This document shows positions 1-9,163 of a stretch of DNA of 59,064 bases, piece after piece. Every line of letters begins with the position of its first letter. The first letter of the stretch is position 1. A program made the position numbers and the translations under genes. This DNA is from Westiellopsis prolifica IICB1 (GTDB lineage: Bacteria > Cyanobacteriota > Cyanobacteriia > Cyanobacteriales > Nostocaceae). The stretch spans positions 480,935 through 539,998 of the forward strand of contig NZ_NAPS01000001.1 of NCBI RefSeq assembly GCF_004323185.1, read 5' to 3'. The notes beneath the pieces were generated by a model. The model saw nothing but the letters and a program-made list of their open reading frames with translations, had not been told where the DNA came from and did not search any database.

Positions 1-48
1 CCGATCCCCTTCCCCCGTTCCCTATTCTCAAGTTATAGGTAAAAATAA

Positions 49-933
49 ATGCGAATTTCCGCTTGCATCACAACTAGAAATCGTACAGAATCCTTAGATA
101 TTTGCCTCAAAGCACTTTGGAATTCTCAAGTAAAACCCCACAGGGTTGTTGTTTCTGATGACTCTAGTGATCCACAAGTACAAGAAGCAAACTACCAAGT
201 TGTTCAGAAATATCCAGGTACAAATTATATCCAGGGACCTCGTCGTGGTGTTTGCGCTAACCGCAACAATGCAGTAAATGCAATTCCAGAATCGGAAACT
301 GATTTTGTTGCTTTTGTTGATGATGATATTTGTGTGCAGCCAGAATTTTTTAGTGTGGCTATAGAAAGATATTCGCAGATGTCAACCCAGGAAAGAAATC
401 AGACTATCCTGACAGGTACTAGCAAAAACGAATATGCCCACTTTGTACCAGCTAGACTCACTTTTCAAGGACATTTTTCACCCACTGATGATACTCCTCA
501 AACTGTTGTTATTCACGCTACTGTGTTTCCCAGACATTTTTTGACCCAAGAACAATGGGATGAAAATATCTTTTTTGGTTATGAAGATGCTGAACTTGCT
601 CTGAGGGCAATTAAGCGTGGTTACAAGATTTTATATTGCCCAGAATTAAAAGCTGATATTTATCCAGTAAACAGTGTCTTGGCAACTGGTACATCTGATC
701 TGGATATTGGTGGCTTGAATTATTATGACTTAAATATTGAAGCGGCTCGTCTTTACATTGGTATTAAACGCTATAAAGATTTGTTCCCTAACCCTTTAAA
801 ATTGATAGCTTTTCTGCTTATATACTTTTTACAAATGTCAAGATATTTATTTAAAAACAAAGCTATCCAAGCTTGGCCGGAAATTATTCGACGTTCTCGG
901 ATTCAAAGATTATTACTGCCATCTGGAATTTAA
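49..933 (+). CDS. family 2 glycosyltransferase
   Basis: This 294-residue protein starts with the GT-A family 2 pattern (ACITTRNRTESLDICLKAL). A DDD run (FVDDDICVQPEF, about residues 90-100) is the expected nucleotide-sugar and metal site, and ENIFFGYEDAELALR (about 174-188) matches the acceptor-side acidic motif. A hydrophobic stretch near residues 252-270 could be a membrane-associated helix. It should transfer a sugar from a nucleotide donor to a growing lipid-linked glycan on the cytoplasmic face of the membrane. It is first in a plus-strand run of three further glycosyltransferases and a polymerase or ligase, so a role in exopolysaccharide is inferred. Donor and linkage cannot be read from sequence. 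Confidence 0.85.
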   Translation: MRISACITTRNRTESLDICLKALWNSQVKPHRVVVSDDSSDPQVQEANYQVVQKYPGTNYIQGPRRGVCANRNNAVNAIPESETDFVAFVDDDICVQPEFFSVAIERYSQMSTQERNQTILTGTSKNEYAHFVPARLTFQGHFSPTDDTPQTVVIHATVFPRHFLTQEQWDENIFFGYEDAELALRAIKRGYKILYCPELKADIYPVNSVLATGTSDLDIGGLNYYDLNIEAARLYIGIKRYKDLFPNPLKLIAFLLIYFLQMSRYLFKNKAIQAWPEIIRRSRIQRLLLPSGI

Positions 934-964
934 GAGTTAAGCAGAAAATTGATTTTAGAGGATA

Positions 965-2125
965 GTGAACGTGAAACTTTGCATTGTTACCCACAATGTT
1001 GTCAAAGGTAATGGTCAGGGTCGAGTTAACTATGAAGTTACCTGGGAAGCAATTCGTCGGGGTTATGATGTTATCTTGTTAGCCAGCCAAGTGGCTCCAG
1101 AGTTACAGCAGCATAGCCAAGTCAGATGGATTAATATTCCTGTTAAAGGCTGGCCGACAGAAATTTTTCGCAATATGATTTTCTCCTGGCGGAGTGGTCA
1201 TTGGCTACGTCAACACCGAGGTGAATTTGATGTAGTCAAAGCTAATGGTGCAATTACAACAGCACCTGCTGATGTGAATGCAGTGCATTTTGTTCACAGC
1301 TCTTGGTTGAAATTCTCTGCTATTGGGGCTAAACCAAAGTCACTGAAGAATTTACTAAATACACGGGGAGTTTTATACGATTTTTACCAATGGCTGTATA
1401 CATCGATGAATGCACGTTGGGAAAAATCAGCTTTTGAGCAAGCACAGGTAGTTATAGCTGTATCTGATAAAGTCGGAAAGGATTTATTGGAAATAGGTGT
1501 GCCACCAGAACGGTTGCAAGTAATTTTTAATGGTGTTGACCTGCAAGAGTTTTCACCCGGAGTGAGCGATCGCTCACGATGGAATCTCCCCCAAAATGTA
1601 CCCCTGGCGCTGTTTGCGGGAGACATTAGAATTCCACGCAAAAATTTGGATACGGTTTTACATGCCTTAGTGAAAGTGCCAGATTTACATTTAGCAGTTG
1701 CGGGAATTACGGAAGGTAGCCCCTATTTACAACTAGCTGCATCCTTGGGGTTAAATGAGCGAGTATATTTTCTGGGACTTTGTGATGATGTCCCGGAGTT
1801 AATGAAAGCGGTAGACTTTTTGGTCTTTCCTTCCCGCTATGACCCTTTTGGATTAGTGGTGATTGAGGCTATGGCTTGTGGTTTACCTGTAATTACTGCG
1901 GTAACTACCGGTGCAGCAGAACTGGTAAAACCAGAAGCAGGGATTGTACTGTCAGATCCTAATGATACAGAAGCTTTAGCACAAGCACTATCATTTTTGG
2001 CGAGCGATCGCACCTTACGTAGTCAAATGGGTCAGGCTGCTCGAACTCTTGCTGAACAACATAGTTGGCAATTAATGGCAAAGAGTTATGTGGATGTATT
2101 TGAAGAGTTAGTTAAATCATCTTAA
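965..2125 (+). CDS. family 4 glycosyltransferase
   Basis: The 386-residue protein has a GT-B fold pattern. The N-terminal domain includes a KGNGQGRVNYEV segment. The C-terminal donor-binding domain includes IFNGVDLQEFSP, LFAGDIRIPRKN and the GT4 signature SRYDPFGLVVIEAMACGLPV (about residues 290-310) with the two conserved glutamates. The start is GTG, 31 bases after the upstream stop, and no better ATG lies in frame nearby. It probably acts on a lipid-linked saccharide in the cytoplasm, in one operon with the flanking glycosyltransferases. Its length is normal for retaining GT4 enzymes. Family assignment is strong; sugar specificity is unknown. Confidence 0.87.
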   Translation: MNVKLCIVTHNVVKGNGQGRVNYEVTWEAIRRGYDVILLASQVAPELQQHSQVRWINIPVKGWPTEIFRNMIFSWRSGHWLRQHRGEFDVVKANGAITTAPADVNAVHFVHSSWLKFSAIGAKPKSLKNLLNTRGVLYDFYQWLYTSMNARWEKSAFEQAQVVIAVSDKVGKDLLEIGVPPERLQVIFNGVDLQEFSPGVSDRSRWNLPQNVPLALFAGDIRIPRKNLDTVLHALVKVPDLHLAVAGITEGSPYLQLAASLGLNERVYFLGLCDDVPELMKAVDFLVFPSRYDPFGLVVIEAMACGLPVITAVTTGAAELVKPEAGIVLSDPNDTEALAQALSFLASDRTLRSQMGQAARTLAEQHSWQLMAKSYVDVFEELVKSS

Positions 2126-2335
2126 AGATCAAAAGAAGTAGCAGGAAATAGGACTAATCAACAGGAAGATTAACTTGATTTATTCCTAACAAAAAGATAT
2201 CTATATTGAATAAACCACAAAAAGTACAAAATTCAGGGATTAATAAGTATTTTTTGAAATGGTGAGAGGCAAATTAAGTTATTTTCACCCTCTCTAGTTT
2301 TAACTTCCACATTCCTATTTTTATAATATTCTCTT

Positions 2336-3370
2336 ATGCAAGAATTACCATCAGTTGCTATTTGTATCCCTACTTATAACCAAGGGCAGTATTTACTAGA
2401 ATCTGTAGGTACAGCCTGCGCTCAAACTTATCCGAATGTAGAAGTTTGGGTTGCTGATAATGCCAGTACTGACAATACACCAGAAGTGATGGCGCAATTA
2501 TGTCAGCAATTTCCCCAAATTCGTTATCACCGCCATCCAGAAAATTTGGGCATGACTCCTAATTGTAATTGGGTTTTGAGTCAGCCAAAAACCGATTATG
2601 TCATCCGTCTTGATTCCGATGATGCGATCGCACCTCGTTATGTCGAGACTTTAATTGCTCTGATGCAAAAATATCCAGAAGCTGGTTGGGGTCATGTTGC
2701 TACTCAGGAAATTGATGAACGGGGACAAAAACACAGCATCCGCAGAGTAGTGAGAAAGCATGAGTTTCAAAGTGCAGATGAAGCCCTACAAGCGTCAGTA
2801 TCCGGTTTACGGACGGCTTCTAGCATTTTTATGTTTAAAAGTCAAGCTTTGCGAGAAGTTGGGTTTTATGGCGATGGTCGCCTCAAGTACAGTGAAGACT
2901 ATGATTTAGCAGTGAGAATGTCTGATGCTGGTTATGGCAATGTTTATTCAGATCAAATATTAGCCGATTACCGCGTTTGGACTGACACCAACAAAATACG
3001 TCCCAAGCGTAAAGGCGATCAACTGCAAGCTTACATTTGGATTTATAACAAAAGCTTTATCCCTGCTTTTCAAAGAAGAGGTTGGGATACCAAAATAATT
3101 GACAAATTTCGGCAAAAGATGGCGTTGATTCATGCTGCTGCTTGTTTTTCTCCAATTTTCACCGCAGATGAACGAGCAGAACTGATTAGTTTATTAAAAG
3201 AATTAGGTGATTCGCCAGCATTACGGTTACGTCTTTTAGCTTGCTCCTGTGGTCTTGCTCCCATATTTGATTGGCAACTCCACATGACATTAAAGTTAAA
3301 AGGTGTAGTTAAAGGCTGGTTAAGTCGGCTCAAGAATACTTCTAAGCTCAGTGCAGGTGTTAGCTCGTGA
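2336..3370 (+). CDS. family 2 glycosyltransferase
   Basis: This 344-residue GT-A enzyme begins SVAICIPTYNQGQYLLESV. It has the metal-binding aspartates in VIRLDSDDAIAPRY (about residues 90-103) and an acidic KYSEDYDLAVRMSDAGYG motif (about 183-200). About 210 bases without a visible gene separate it from the previous glycosyltransferase, so it may have its own promoter. Its stop overlaps the GTG start of the next gene (GTGA), which indicates translational coupling. A cytoplasmic or membrane-associated role in assembling an extracellular polysaccharide repeat unit is inferred from context. Confidence 0.86.
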   Translation: MQELPSVAICIPTYNQGQYLLESVGTACAQTYPNVEVWVADNASTDNTPEVMAQLCQQFPQIRYHRHPENLGMTPNCNWVLSQPKTDYVIRLDSDDAIAPRYVETLIALMQKYPEAGWGHVATQEIDERGQKHSIRRVVRKHEFQSADEALQASVSGLRTASSIFMFKSQALREVGFYGDGRLKYSEDYDLAVRMSDAGYGNVYSDQILADYRVWTDTNKIRPKRKGDQLQAYIWIYNKSFIPAFQRRGWDTKIIDKFRQKMALIHAAACFSPIFTADERAELISLLKELGDSPALRLRLLACSCGLAPIFDWQLHMTLKLKGVVKGWLSRLKNTSKLSAGVSS

Positions 3371-4326
3371 TCACAATCAGCGTCATGATTCCTACCTACC
3401 GTCGTCCCCAGGATTTGGCGCGGTGTCTGAGAGCATTAGAACAACAAACTCGTAAACCAGAGCAAGTTGTAATTGTAGTGCGTGATACAGATAATGATAC
3501 CTGGGCATTTCTCAAAGATTATCATCCCACAGGCTTCAAATTAGAAGCAGCAACAGTTACAGTCTCTGGTGTCGTGGCGGCGATGAATGTAGGTTTAGAT
3601 ACAACCACTGGAGATATCATCGCCATCACTGATGATGATGCTGCACCCCACCAAGATTGGTTAGCGCGGATGGAAAGCCACTTTTTGTCTGACGATCGCA
3701 TTGGTGGTGTTGGTGGACGAGATCTGGTGTATGTGGGTAATGAACTCATCTACCAAGGCGTGTCGGAAGTAGTAGGGAAATTACAGTGGTATGGACGTGT
3801 AATTGGTAATCACCATACTGGTAAGGGTACAGCGCGAGAAGTAGACGTACTCAAAGGCGTGAATATGGCCTATCGTCGTAGTGCGATCGCAGGATTGCGC
3901 TTTGATGAACGTATGCTTGGTACAGGCGCTCAAGTACACTTTGAACTAGCATTTAGCTTGACAGTTCGGAGTCGGGATTGGAAACTCATCTATGATCCCC
4001 TGATCAATGTGGATCATTACCCAGCCCAACGCTTTGATGAAGATCAGCGCAATAACTTTAACCACCTTGCCTGGAAAAACGCTGTACATAATGAAACTCT
4101 AGCTCTACTGGAATATTTACCACCTCTGAGGATAGTAGCATTCATGGTTTGGGCTACACTTATTGGTACACGCAAAGCTTTTGGTTTGCTACAACTACTG
4201 CGATTTTTGCCAAAAGAAAAAACTTTAGCATGGCAGAAATGGTTGGCATCTATGCAAGGACGCGCCCAGGCTTGGCAGACTTTGTTGTCCCACCAAAGCT
4301 TCATCTCATCAGAGAAAGCCCAGTAA
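3367..4326 (+). CDS. family 2 glycosyltransferase
   Basis: This 319-residue protein starts at GTG overlapping the upstream stop by four bases. It shows the GT2 N-terminus (ISVMIPTYRRPQDLARCLRA), a DDDAAPHQDWLARM nucleotide-sugar site (about residues 88-101) and a GVNMAYRRSAI segment typical of the family 2 acceptor half. A hydrophobic stretch near residues 250-275 may associate with the membrane. The histidine-rich LINVDHYPAQRF segment is typical of cyanobacterial polysaccharide enzymes of this type. It is translationally coupled to the preceding enzyme and followed 20 bases later by the polymerase/ligase gene, so the three probably act together. Confidence 0.86.
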   Translation: MITISVMIPTYRRPQDLARCLRALEQQTRKPEQVVIVVRDTDNDTWAFLKDYHPTGFKLEAATVTVSGVVAAMNVGLDTTTGDIIAITDDDAAPHQDWLARMESHFLSDDRIGGVGGRDLVYVGNELIYQGVSEVVGKLQWYGRVIGNHHTGKGTAREVDVLKGVNMAYRRSAIAGLRFDERMLGTGAQVHFELAFSLTVRSRDWKLIYDPLINVDHYPAQRFDEDQRNNFNHLAWKNAVHNETLALLEYLPPLRIVAFMVWATLIGTRKAFGLLQLLRFLPKEKTLAWQKWLASMQGRAQAWQTLLSHQSFISSEKAQ

Positions 4327-4346
4327 ATTTAAAAATCCAAAATCGA

Positions 4347-5777
4347 ATGACTTATAGGCAGGGTAATTTGACTAGTTACGCAACAACAAGCTCAGAGCAA
4401 CCACAACAGTCACTACTAGGTTGGTTAGCAATTGTGGGGCTAGTGCTGGTTGTAGTGGTATCTATTTTCGCTGCTGGTGCAGCCGCTCGCCCAATTTATC
4501 TAGTAGGTACTTTTGGTGTAGGGGTTTTTCTCTATCTACGGTATCCCCTCCTTTACATCAGCTTGACTTGGTGGATGTGGTTTATTACACCCTTTGTCAG
4601 TCGTCTCATAGATTTCCGTAGTGGTTTTGATCCTAGCCGTTTTTTATTAATATCACAGTATTTAATCACCCTTCTCACCTTACATACCGCCTTAAAAAAC
4701 CTTCCCCAATCTGCTCGCAAAGGTGGAATGCCTTTTGTACTAGCCTTTTTGGGTGTATTTTATGGCTTCTTGATTGGATTTGTGAAAACTACACCTTTCA
4801 CCGCAGCTAGGGGTATGTTGGATTGGTTAACCCCGATTAGTTTTGCTTTCTATATATTTTTCAATTGGCGAGAATATCCTCAGTATCGTCAAGCCATTAT
4901 CCGTACCTTTGTTTGGGGGGTTTTGGTGACAGGTATTTATGGTGTATTCCAATTTATGATTGCTCCAGAGTGGGATAGATTCTGGCTAGAAAGTACAAGA
5001 CTCACAAGCTTTGGAGATCCTGAACCTTTTAGATTAAGGATTTGGAGTACGATGGCGTCACCTGGCCCTTTTGCCAGCATGATGATGACGGGCTTGCTGT
5101 TGTTATTCACCAGTAGTGAATTTGTACGTATTCCAGCCGCAGCAGCTGGTTACTTGGCGTTTCTGCTGACGATGGTGCGGACTCTGTGGGGATGCTGGGT
5201 AATAGGAACCGTAACCTTGCTGTCTTCCCTCAAACCACAAATCCAAATGCGACTGATGATAACTGTTGTGATCATGGCTATTTGTGTTGTACCATTAACC
5301 ACAATGGAACCATTCGCTGAAGTTATTGCTACCCGCTTAGAAACTTTTGCCAATCTTGAAGATGATAACAGCGCTCAGGTTAGGCAAGGGATTTATCGAG
5401 ATGGTTTGGGTAAGGCGATGACTAATATTTTAGGTAACGGCATCGGCAATACATTCATTGTGAATGAAAAGGGCGTTTTAGAACCAATTGTGATCGATAG
5501 TGGGATTTTGGATATGTTTTTCACCCTCGGTTGGTTTGGCGCTATCTTTTATTTGGGTGGATTGATTCTGCTGTTGTTTCAAATCTTTCAATTCTCAGAG
5601 CCTCGCTTCGATCCTTTTATGGCTGCGGCGCGTGCGATCGGTCTTGCCAATTTTGCTACCTTACCCCTTGGTAGCGGTATGCTAGGAATTTCCGGTATGA
5701 TTCTTTGGGGATTTATGGGTATTGTCTTGGCAGGACATAAGTATTACGTGGGTCAGCGAAATTCTGGCAGAAGTTAA
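4347..5777 (+). CDS. O-antigen ligase / Wzy-type polymerase-like membrane protein
   Basis: The frame is open from 4149, but the first 66 codons overlap the previous gene. The ATG at 4347, 20 bases past the upstream stop, is the likely start and gives 476 residues. The protein has about ten hydrophobic helices. A long segment around residues 300-380 includes a polar loop (SAQVRQGIYRDGLGKAM then GNGIGNTFI) like the periplasmic loop of Wzy_C/WaaL proteins. Such proteins polymerise or ligate lipid-linked oligosaccharides at the outer face of the inner membrane. As last gene of a glycosyltransferase operon it suits that job. Cyanobacterial hormogonium polysaccharide loci contain similar sets, but I cannot assign an hps letter. 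Confidence 0.75.
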   Translation: MTYRQGNLTSYATTSSEQPQQSLLGWLAIVGLVLVVVVSIFAAGAAARPIYLVGTFGVGVFLYLRYPLLYISLTWWMWFITPFVSRLIDFRSGFDPSRFLLISQYLITLLTLHTALKNLPQSARKGGMPFVLAFLGVFYGFLIGFVKTTPFTAARGMLDWLTPISFAFYIFFNWREYPQYRQAIIRTFVWGVLVTGIYGVFQFMIAPEWDRFWLESTRLTSFGDPEPFRLRIWSTMASPGPFASMMMTGLLLLFTSSEFVRIPAAAAGYLAFLLTMVRTLWGCWVIGTVTLLSSLKPQIQMRLMITVVIMAICVVPLTTMEPFAEVIATRLETFANLEDDNSAQVRQGIYRDGLGKAMTNILGNGIGNTFIVNEKGVLEPIVIDSGILDMFFTLGWFGAIFYLGGLILLLFQIFQFSEPRFDPFMAAARAIGLANFATLPLGSGMLGISGMILWGFMGIVLAGHKYYVGQRNSGRS

Positions 5778-5885
5778 CTGTTATATTATGTTCGCGTAGA
5801 TAGATTCAGGTTTGTTTGCAAGCGATCGCCTTAGATAAGTCAGAACACTCAAACTACTGGTGAGGGTCTTATTTGTCATTTGTGA

Positions 5886-8045
5886 TTACTGAATCTTGAA
5901 ATTTTTCACAGTTGCTGCCAATTGTTGAGAAATTCCCACGGTTTGCTGCAATGATTGAGAAATGGAACGTGATGATTGACTAGTTTTTTCTGAGACTTGG
6001 GAAATTTCTGTGATTAATTTGGTCACTGCTTGCGATGTTTTGACTTGAGAAACTGTCGCTTGAGAAATTGATTGTACTAAATCATCAATTTGATGAGAAA
6101 CTGTAAGAATTTGGTTAAGGGAGACTTTAGCATCTTCGACGATGCGAGAGCTTTCCACTACCTGGGTAGTTCCCTGTTCCATTGCTTTGACAACTTCGTT
6201 GGTTTCCCGTTGAATATTTTCGACAATCTGTTTAATTTCTTGGGTAGCGTCAGAACAGCGTGCTGCTAATTCACCAACTTCTGTTGCAACTACCATAAAA
6301 CCTCGGCTCCCTTCACCTGCTCTAGCAGCCTCTAACCCAGCGTTGACTGCTAATAAGTTGGTTTGCACAGCAATCTCGTTAATTAAGGAAACTATTCGAG
6401 AAATTTGTTCTGAAGAATCGCCAAGACGTTTGACTTTTTTGGCTGTGTCGTCAATAGTCGATCGCAAGTTAAAGATTTTTTGTACCGTCAAATCCATTGC
6501 TGTTTCACTTTTTTGAGCAGTATAAGAAGCTGTATGGGCAATTTCGGCAGCTTTTTGAGCATTAACTGCAACATCTGCAATGGAAAGTGTCATGCGTTCG
6601 ACACTATCGAGGGTACGGTTAATTTCCAGCGCCTGTTTGATGGCTTCGTTAGCAAGTTGGTAGATTGCACCTTCGTTTTCACCAATAGCTGTATTCACAT
6701 GAATTGCACAGGTTTTGACTTTGTTGACTATTTCTCTAAGATTCTCAACTATGCTGTTGAAAAAGTCTGCTATTGTCCCAATTTCTCCTTCGGTAACTTC
6801 TGCATACACCGTCAAATCACCTTTGGATGCTCCTTCGATATCTCGTAGCAGTTTGACAATTTGTCGTTGTAATGATTCTTTTTGTTGACTCTGCTCGATC
6901 GCAATCAATTCTGCACGAGAACAGGCTTTTTCGGACTGTTCCAACACATATGCTTGTTCGAGGGCGTAACCAATGGGAATTGCAACCTGCTTAAACAAAT
7001 CAATTTCTGATGCTTGCCATTGACGAGGACTAGAACATTGATGAGCAATCAGTAAACCATATAACTTATTATTGAGCAAAATTGGTGCGACTAAATTCGC
7101 TTGCACTTCAAAAGCTGCAAGTTGACGAATGTGACATTGGGTTAAACCTGCTTCGTAAATATTTTCTATAGCTTGGACACGGCCTTTTTGATACTTGTGT
7201 ATATAATCTTGGGCAAAACAAGGATCTGCAATCTCTGCACCCAAGGCACTTGTCCATTGGTCGTTAACAGACTCAGCTACAATTGTTCCTACCCAGTTTT
7301 GAGCAAAGCGGTAAACAACGACTCGATCTACTTGAATTGCTGATCGCATGGTTGTTACTGCTACGTTTAAAATTTGTGCAGTGTTGAGCGATCCACGAAT
7401 GCGAAGGGTAATGCTATTGATTTGTTTGGCAATTATGGCTTCATTTTCTTGCTGTTCTGCTTTTTGGGCAATTTTTTCTGCCATTTGATTAAAAGCCACA
7501 ACTAATTCTCCGATTTCGTCGTTAGCGCGAATCTTGACTCTGACAGAGCGATCGCCATTTGTCAATTTTTGCATGGCGTCTTTGATCTGTGTGATTGATT
7601 GAACGGTATTGCGCTTCGATATATATGTTCCAATTCCAATCACAATTGAGCCAAAAACTCCTGTCAGGCTGTATTGCAGCCAATTTGAACTGAGTAAACT
7701 TTGCAGTTTAACTGGTTTAGTTACCTGCATCAAAACAGCTACTGACTGATTTTCCCTGCTTACAGGGACATTTCTTTTATTTGTGACAAAAGTGATAGTA
7801 TGAACTTCTGATTTTGCCTGTTTAAGTGATTGAGTCTGAAAACTGCGATTAATGATTACAGTCGAGCTAATACCTAACCCAACAATCAAACCTAATTGAT
7901 ACAAAATTAAAACTGTCAGATTATTGCTGCTGATTGGAAAAGTGATAAATCTCTGCCATCGAGATTTTTGTAATTTTGAAGTCGTCGCTTTGGTTTGTGT
8001 CGGTCTAAAAATATTTTGGTAATGACTGCGATGAAATTTAAACAT
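5886..8045 (-). CDS. methyl-accepting protein with HAMP and DXCF-type cyanobacteriochrome GAF
   Basis: In this 719-residue protein two transmembrane helices (about 43-65 and 124-143) bracket a short periplasmic loop. HAMP follows at about 144-198, a GAF domain at about 215-370 and an MCP signalling domain to the C-terminus. The signalling tip has EIAVQTNLLAVNAGLEAARA. The GAF carries DPCF at 274-277 and Cys304-His305. The two cysteines are 28 residues apart, as I recall for the blue/green photoreceptor TePixJ, and LYGLLIAHQC is also PixJ-like. It probably binds phycoviolobilin and signals to a CheA-type kinase in phototaxis. No chemotaxis gene adjoins it; the kinase at 41.7 kb is a possible partner. 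Bilin binding is inferred. Confidence 0.87.
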   Translation of the reverse strand: MFKFHRSHYQNIFRPTQTKATTSKLQKSRWQRFITFPISSNNLTVLILYQLGLIVGLGISSTVIINRSFQTQSLKQAKSEVHTITFVTNKRNVPVSRENQSVAVLMQVTKPVKLQSLLSSNWLQYSLTGVFGSIVIGIGTYISKRNTVQSITQIKDAMQKLTNGDRSVRVKIRANDEIGELVVAFNQMAEKIAQKAEQQENEAIIAKQINSITLRIRGSLNTAQILNVAVTTMRSAIQVDRVVVYRFAQNWVGTIVAESVNDQWTSALGAEIADPCFAQDYIHKYQKGRVQAIENIYEAGLTQCHIRQLAAFEVQANLVAPILLNNKLYGLLIAHQCSSPRQWQASEIDLFKQVAIPIGYALEQAYVLEQSEKACSRAELIAIEQSQQKESLQRQIVKLLRDIEGASKGDLTVYAEVTEGEIGTIADFFNSIVENLREIVNKVKTCAIHVNTAIGENEGAIYQLANEAIKQALEINRTLDSVERMTLSIADVAVNAQKAAEIAHTASYTAQKSETAMDLTVQKIFNLRSTIDDTAKKVKRLGDSSEQISRIVSLINEIAVQTNLLAVNAGLEAARAGEGSRGFMVVATEVGELAARCSDATQEIKQIVENIQRETNEVVKAMEQGTTQVVESSRIVEDAKVSLNQILTVSHQIDDLVQSISQATVSQVKTSQAVTKLITEISQVSEKTSQSSRSISQSLQQTVGISQQLAATVKNFKIQ

Positions 8046-8217
8046 TAATCCTGTGTTCCAATGAAACTAAAATATCTCATGCAATTTAAAATAATTTCCA
8101 TACATCACTAAGTCCATCTGTGATGTTTTTTAATTTTAAAAAGCAAAGATTGATAAGTAAGTCGGTGGGAATAAATCGAACTATGTTAATGAATGTAAAA
8201 AATTGGGAATTAATTTC

Positions 8218-8267
8218 GTAGTAAGGACTTCAGTCCTTATTTGAGGACTTTAGTCCTCACTACAAAC
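8218..8267. repeat. twin-hairpin repeat, copy 1
   Basis: Two adjacent palindromes (AAGGACTTCAGTCCTT and GAGGACTTTAGTCCTC) sit between outer arms GTAGTAAG and CTCACTAC, which are themselves nearly complementary. The same layout recurs at 18578-18628 and 21396-21448 with compensating base changes. Confidence 0.85.
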
Positions 8268-8367
8268 CTTGAATTATTTCCGCCGTTCTACTTAATATCT
8301 ATGAGGTTTTCTATTCAAGTAATACCAATTTAATGTGAAGCCACACTAAATGAATAAACTTCCACTC

Positions 8368-8491
8368 TTGGCGATCCACCTTACGGTAGACACGTAGACG
8401 CTTCTGCGGCTTCCGTAGGTAGTGGCTTCTGAAAGTAGCCGCTTGCGCGTCTAAGGCTTCTACCGTTCCGGTAGGCGCGTAGCGGCTTCTG
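8368..8491. repeat. mosaic GCTTCT/GCGTCTA intergenic repeat
   Basis: Short modules such as CCTTACGGTAGACACG and GCTTCTGAAAGTAGCCGCT are arranged in a mosaic. Both strings recur around 34500-34545, inside the MITE-like element there. A shorter trace (AAGCCGCTATCGCGTCTA) lies near 44791. Similar mosaics are common in Nostoc-type genomes; function is unknown. Confidence 0.7.
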
Positions 8492-9163
8492 CATTAATTG
8501 AGGGGAACACACTATAAATCAAAAAATAGAAGCACCCAATGTTGGTATTTTTAGCTTGTTAAGCTTTGAACTTCAGCCTAATAATTAATATCATTTTACA
8601 TGAATACTGATTTTAAAGTATTTTGGAAATTTTTTACAACTATTTTTCCGCATTATCGAATAAAGATAATTCTAGTTGAAGTTTTTACCTTAGAGGATGT
8701 TTGAAAACTTTAGGGCGAATATAATTCGCTACTACACAAGCACGATACGTAGCAGCTTCCTGAAAGGAAGTCCACGGAGGTGGACTAATGAAAAATTCAG
8801 GATGTTAACCCGCGCAGGTGGGTTTTGCTTCTCGTCGCCAGGGCTAGTATCTGTGTACCACGATATCTTGAAATTTTATGTGACACAGAACACTAACTTC
8901 TGATGCAGAAACAAATAATTGCTTATAATGAGTGTTTTGTCAATATTTTTTTGTAGCTTTTTTATATACGTAAGTATATTTAATATTCACAACATATGGA
9001 TAGATGCCAGAACTCAAATAGAATGGTTATGAGAAAGTAGCTTACATGAGCTGTGTACACCAAAATAAATCAAATACTTCACTGCTTCTCCTTGGTAAGG
9101 ACACAGGTGAAGTTAGTTTAAAATCAGGTTAAAGCCCTAAAGACAAACTTAAATTGAGCAAGT

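Larger units (their letters stand above)
8046..9163. other. repeat-rich intergenic region without a convincing gene
   Basis: This 1.1-kb stretch holds a twin-hairpin repeat at 8218-8267 and a mosaic of GC-richer modules at 8368-8491. Around 8690-8850 lies repeat-like DNA with short self-complementary blocks (AAGTCCACGGAGGTGGACT and AACCCGCGCAGGTGGGTT). A 68-codon frame at 8697-8903 runs through those blocks and is not believable as a gene. The last 150 bases before 9164 are AT-rich and contain no ATG in frame with the next gene. Confidence 0.6.

Noticed and set aside
8697-8903. 68-codon plus-strand frame
   Set aside because: It runs through short self-complementary repeat blocks, has no domain and no clear ribosome site; repeat DNA explains it.
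9046-9132. 28-codon plus-strand frame (MSCVHQNKSNTS start)
   Set aside because: No ribosome site, no conserved pattern, and not in frame with the following gene.
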